Assembly: GCA_023333565.1 (NCBI GenBank) | Contig: JAJKFH010001359.1 | Coordinates: forward strand, 620,001-684,000 | DNA length: 64,000 nt | From: Puffinus mauretanicus | Taxonomy: Eukaryota > Chordata > Aves > Procellariiformes > Procellariidae | Direction: 5' to 3' | Shown here: in pieces, positions 62,001-64,000 of the stretch | Layout: each line of letters begins with the position of its first letter | Position numbering within the stretch: the stretch's first letter is position 1 | Made by a program: the position numbers and the translations under genes | Notes under the pieces: generated by a model | What the model saw: the letters and a program-made list of their open reading frames with translations, nothing else | Told to the model about the DNA's origin: nothing | Database searches by the model: none

Positions 62001-63306
62001 AATTATTTATTGCAGAGAACTGATTTCAGCTATATTTTTAAAAATCTTTTTTACTCACTTAAAATAAAATTTCTACTAACCAACATCTCTATATCAACAA
62101 TTTCTTAAAACTTAAACAAATTCTCCATGCAAAGGAGAATCATACCGTATATGAACACTGTATTATTAAGACCAAACACTTCTGTCATACCGTATAATTA
62201 TCTGGCCACTGTCATTTTATTAAATGAACTAATCTTGTTTCTCAGTTGATTTCTCAAATGTTCAGGCCTCTGTAATCCCATGCATTCTGGCAAGCATTGG
62301 AGAACATTCTGGTCTTTGGGGAAAAATACAGAAACCTAAGAAAGTCTGCAAGGAAAGATCTTGAATAGCTGTTATGACATGGTGGTTCTGGACTGGCTCC
62401 TCATGCAGGTGCTCTTTTTTCATGCTAATTCCCGGCTTTGGAAAAGCTATGCTGAAGTTTCTGACGTCACTTTCATGGCACATTGAGTCATCAGTGGAAG
62501 TCCGGACTTGCAGAGACAGTGAGTAATTATAAAATACCTCTTCCTGATTAATTTCTCATGTCAATCCTCTAGTTTTGGAATCACCGTCACTGATTACACT
62601 AAATAAGAGAGGTGATTTTTGCCAGAGTAAACATTCTTGCATCACCAGCTAACCCAAGGTTAATTGTTATGCTCCAAATTCATGTCATGCTCAGTTTCCT
62701 TGTGAAAAAAAACCTTAAGACTGGTCCTGCACGTCCCAGGTTTATAAGAAGTCAAAGGAGTTTGGGAAGGAAAGTACAAATGTGCAGACTCCTAGGGGCT
62801 ACTGTATCCCAATATCCAGTTCTCTTCCAGTAAATCCAACCCTGAAACTTGCACCCAGTTTGCTTAATAGGAACTTGTAGTAATTTTGAATCAAAATTAG
62901 ATAATCGAACCAAGAATATTTTCTACCCACTCTATTTAAGAACCTGACTTGCACTGACAAAAGTAAGGTGAAGTGCTTCTTTTTTGTAATAAATCTAAAC
63001 AATTTTTGTCATATTTATTGCTGTGAACTGCATGTATCCAGGGGAAATCCAGTTACTTTGGTTTCACGCAAAGGATATTTTCCAGTGTTTGTGGTAATGG
63101 GCATTCTGAAGGTGGGACAGGGGATTGTTCAAATGTAGATTTTGGTGAACTCGTATGTATGGCACTACTGGATAACAGCCAAGATGCTGGAATCACAGGT
63201 TTGAATTGTAGACTTTATGTAGGGATTAAGAGTTCTTAATCTGTATCAGTTTTTCCTGAAAAAGGATAATAAAACCCACATCCTATATAATATAGGCGAT
63301 ACAATA
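56073..63306. other. AT-rich host DNA, no gene recognised
   Basis: No exon, RNA gene or young repeat could be supported. A short imperfect palindrome is at 61872-61963 (listed separately). An A run is at 58879-58892 and AAAC units at 59914-59930. Open frames such as 57395-57670 and 59937-60230 match no known family. Confidence 0.55.
61872..61963. repeat. Imperfect nested inverted repeat, possible MITE relic
   Basis: TCTTTGTCTACAC near 61872 pairs with the reverse complement of TGTAGACAGAAG near 61951. Inside, GTGTAGCAAAT pairs with ATTTGCTGC. The whole could fold into a hairpin of about 90 bases. It may be a remnant of a short DNA transposon; no target duplication was identified. Confidence 0.35.
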
Positions 63307-64000
63307 TAGGCTGCCTCCCTGGGGCCCGAGTTAAGGACATCACTAGGAAACTTCCTAGCCTGGTACAGCCCTTGGACTGTTACCCATTAGTGCTCTTCAT
63401 GTGGGTGGCGATGAAGCCGCAATGCGTAGTCCAAGGGCAATCAAAAGACACTTCAGGGCCTTGGGACGCTTGGTAAGGGAATCTGGAGAACAGATTATTT
63501 TTTCCCCTACCCTTCCAGTTGCGGTTAGTGACACTGGAAGAAACAGATGAACACAGTCTATTAATACGTCGCTCCATGGCTGGTGTCACTGCCACAATTT
63601 TGGGATTTTTGATAATGGGATTGCCTACACAGTACCAAGCCTGTTGGTGTCAGATGGGATTCACCTTTCTCAAAGGGGGAAGAGGGTCTTTGCTCATGAG
63701 CTAGCAGGGCTCATTGACAGAGCTTTAAACTAGACTTGAAAGGGGAAGGGGATAATATGAGGCTTGCCTGTGACAAGCTGTGGGATGACACGCTACGGTT
63801 AGAGGGACAGGGTGCCAGCGAGGGCCCTCAGCCTGTTGCTCTGAGACATGCTGGGTACACTGGAGCACACTTGAAGTCTTATGGAGATGAACCACCGGCT
63901 CCTGAGGTAATAGGAGCCAAGAGGGAAACACCAGTGAAATACCTCAAAGGAATTAAGGTGTATTCCTCTAAGAAGGTGACATGGCTAACAGCTCAGCTGA
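63307..64000 (+). mobile_element. CR1 LINE, ORF1 region, running off the window end
   Basis: Sense-strand CR1 sequence, much less decayed than the other CR1 copies here. It begins within ORF1 (about 63312), passes the ORF1 stop (63731-63733) and continues through the ORF1-ORF2 spacer to the window edge. From family structure, ORF2 (endonuclease plus reverse transcriptase) should start shortly after 64000. Start of homology inside ORF1 suggests 5' truncation, the usual CR1 fate. Confidence 0.85.
63312..63733 (+). pseudogene. CR1 ORF1 protein, SGNH esterase-like domain (broken)
   Basis: CR1 ORF1 encodes a nucleic-acid-binding protein with an SGNH-type esterase domain. Here the frame from 63312 reads GARVKDITRKLPSLVQP. 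A frameshift near 63390 moves to the frame starting at 63398. That frame shows HVGGDEAAMRSPRAIKRHFR, then ALGRLVRESGEQIIFS, and ends VSDGIHLSQRGKRVF before the stop. DGIH is the SGNH block V with its catalytic Asp and His. One in-frame TGA lies at 63548-63550, probably from a tryptophan codon. The N-terminal part with the nucleophile serine block is absent. Damage is light compared with other CR1 copies in the window. Confidence 0.82.

Overview
This window looks like AT-rich nuclear DNA from a bird, probably a neoavian lineage. The evidence is the repeat content. It holds CR1 LINE fragments of several ages, and multiple LTRs of one avian ERVL-like endogenous retrovirus group (TG...CA ends, 5-bp target duplications, an ERVL-type pol). 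I recognised no SINEs of mammalian or squamate type. I found no convincing host exon, tRNA, rRNA, CRISPR array or operon. Every open frame longer than about 100 codons that I could assign belongs to a transposable element or its shadow. The host DNA is therefore intergenic or from a very large intron.

Layout: 1-2.56 kb is unannotated AT-rich DNA. An ancient CR1 reverse-transcriptase relic on the minus strand follows at 2.58-3.23 kb. A solo LTR lies at 8.51-9.02 kb. A 6-kb composite ERVL-like insertion spans 13,731-19,741. It is bounded by a perfect 5-bp duplication (CCTAG) and ends in plus-strand LTR sequence, but its gag-like and pol segments lie inverted on the minus strand. A complete LTR, primer-binding site and leader sit between them. 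From 19.7 to 43.7 kb there is host DNA with two CR1 remnants (31.6 kb and 35.85-36.57 kb). A second solo LTR is at 43,729-44,281 and a CR1 3' end at 50.04-50.26 kb. A second LTR-LTR insertion at 51,998-54,564 (duplication TAAGG) carries only leader and 3' noncoding sequence and no gag or pol. A CR1 3' end lies at 55.8-56.07 kb. The window ends inside a younger CR1 (63.31-64.0 kb) carrying a damaged ORF1 esterase domain. Its ORF2 should begin just past the window edge.

How the parts relate: the two LTR-bearing insertions share almost the same LTR, lysine-type primer-binding site and leader. The leader contains ten tandem units of about 48 bp. The gag/pol-less element looks like a non-autonomous derivative that would have needed proteins from a related provirus. 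The pol in the 13.7-19.7 kb composite is broken by frameshifts, stops and lost catalytic residues, so nothing here looks mobile now. The main items for follow-up are the inverted gag/pol composite, the gag/pol-less element and its conserved leader repeat.
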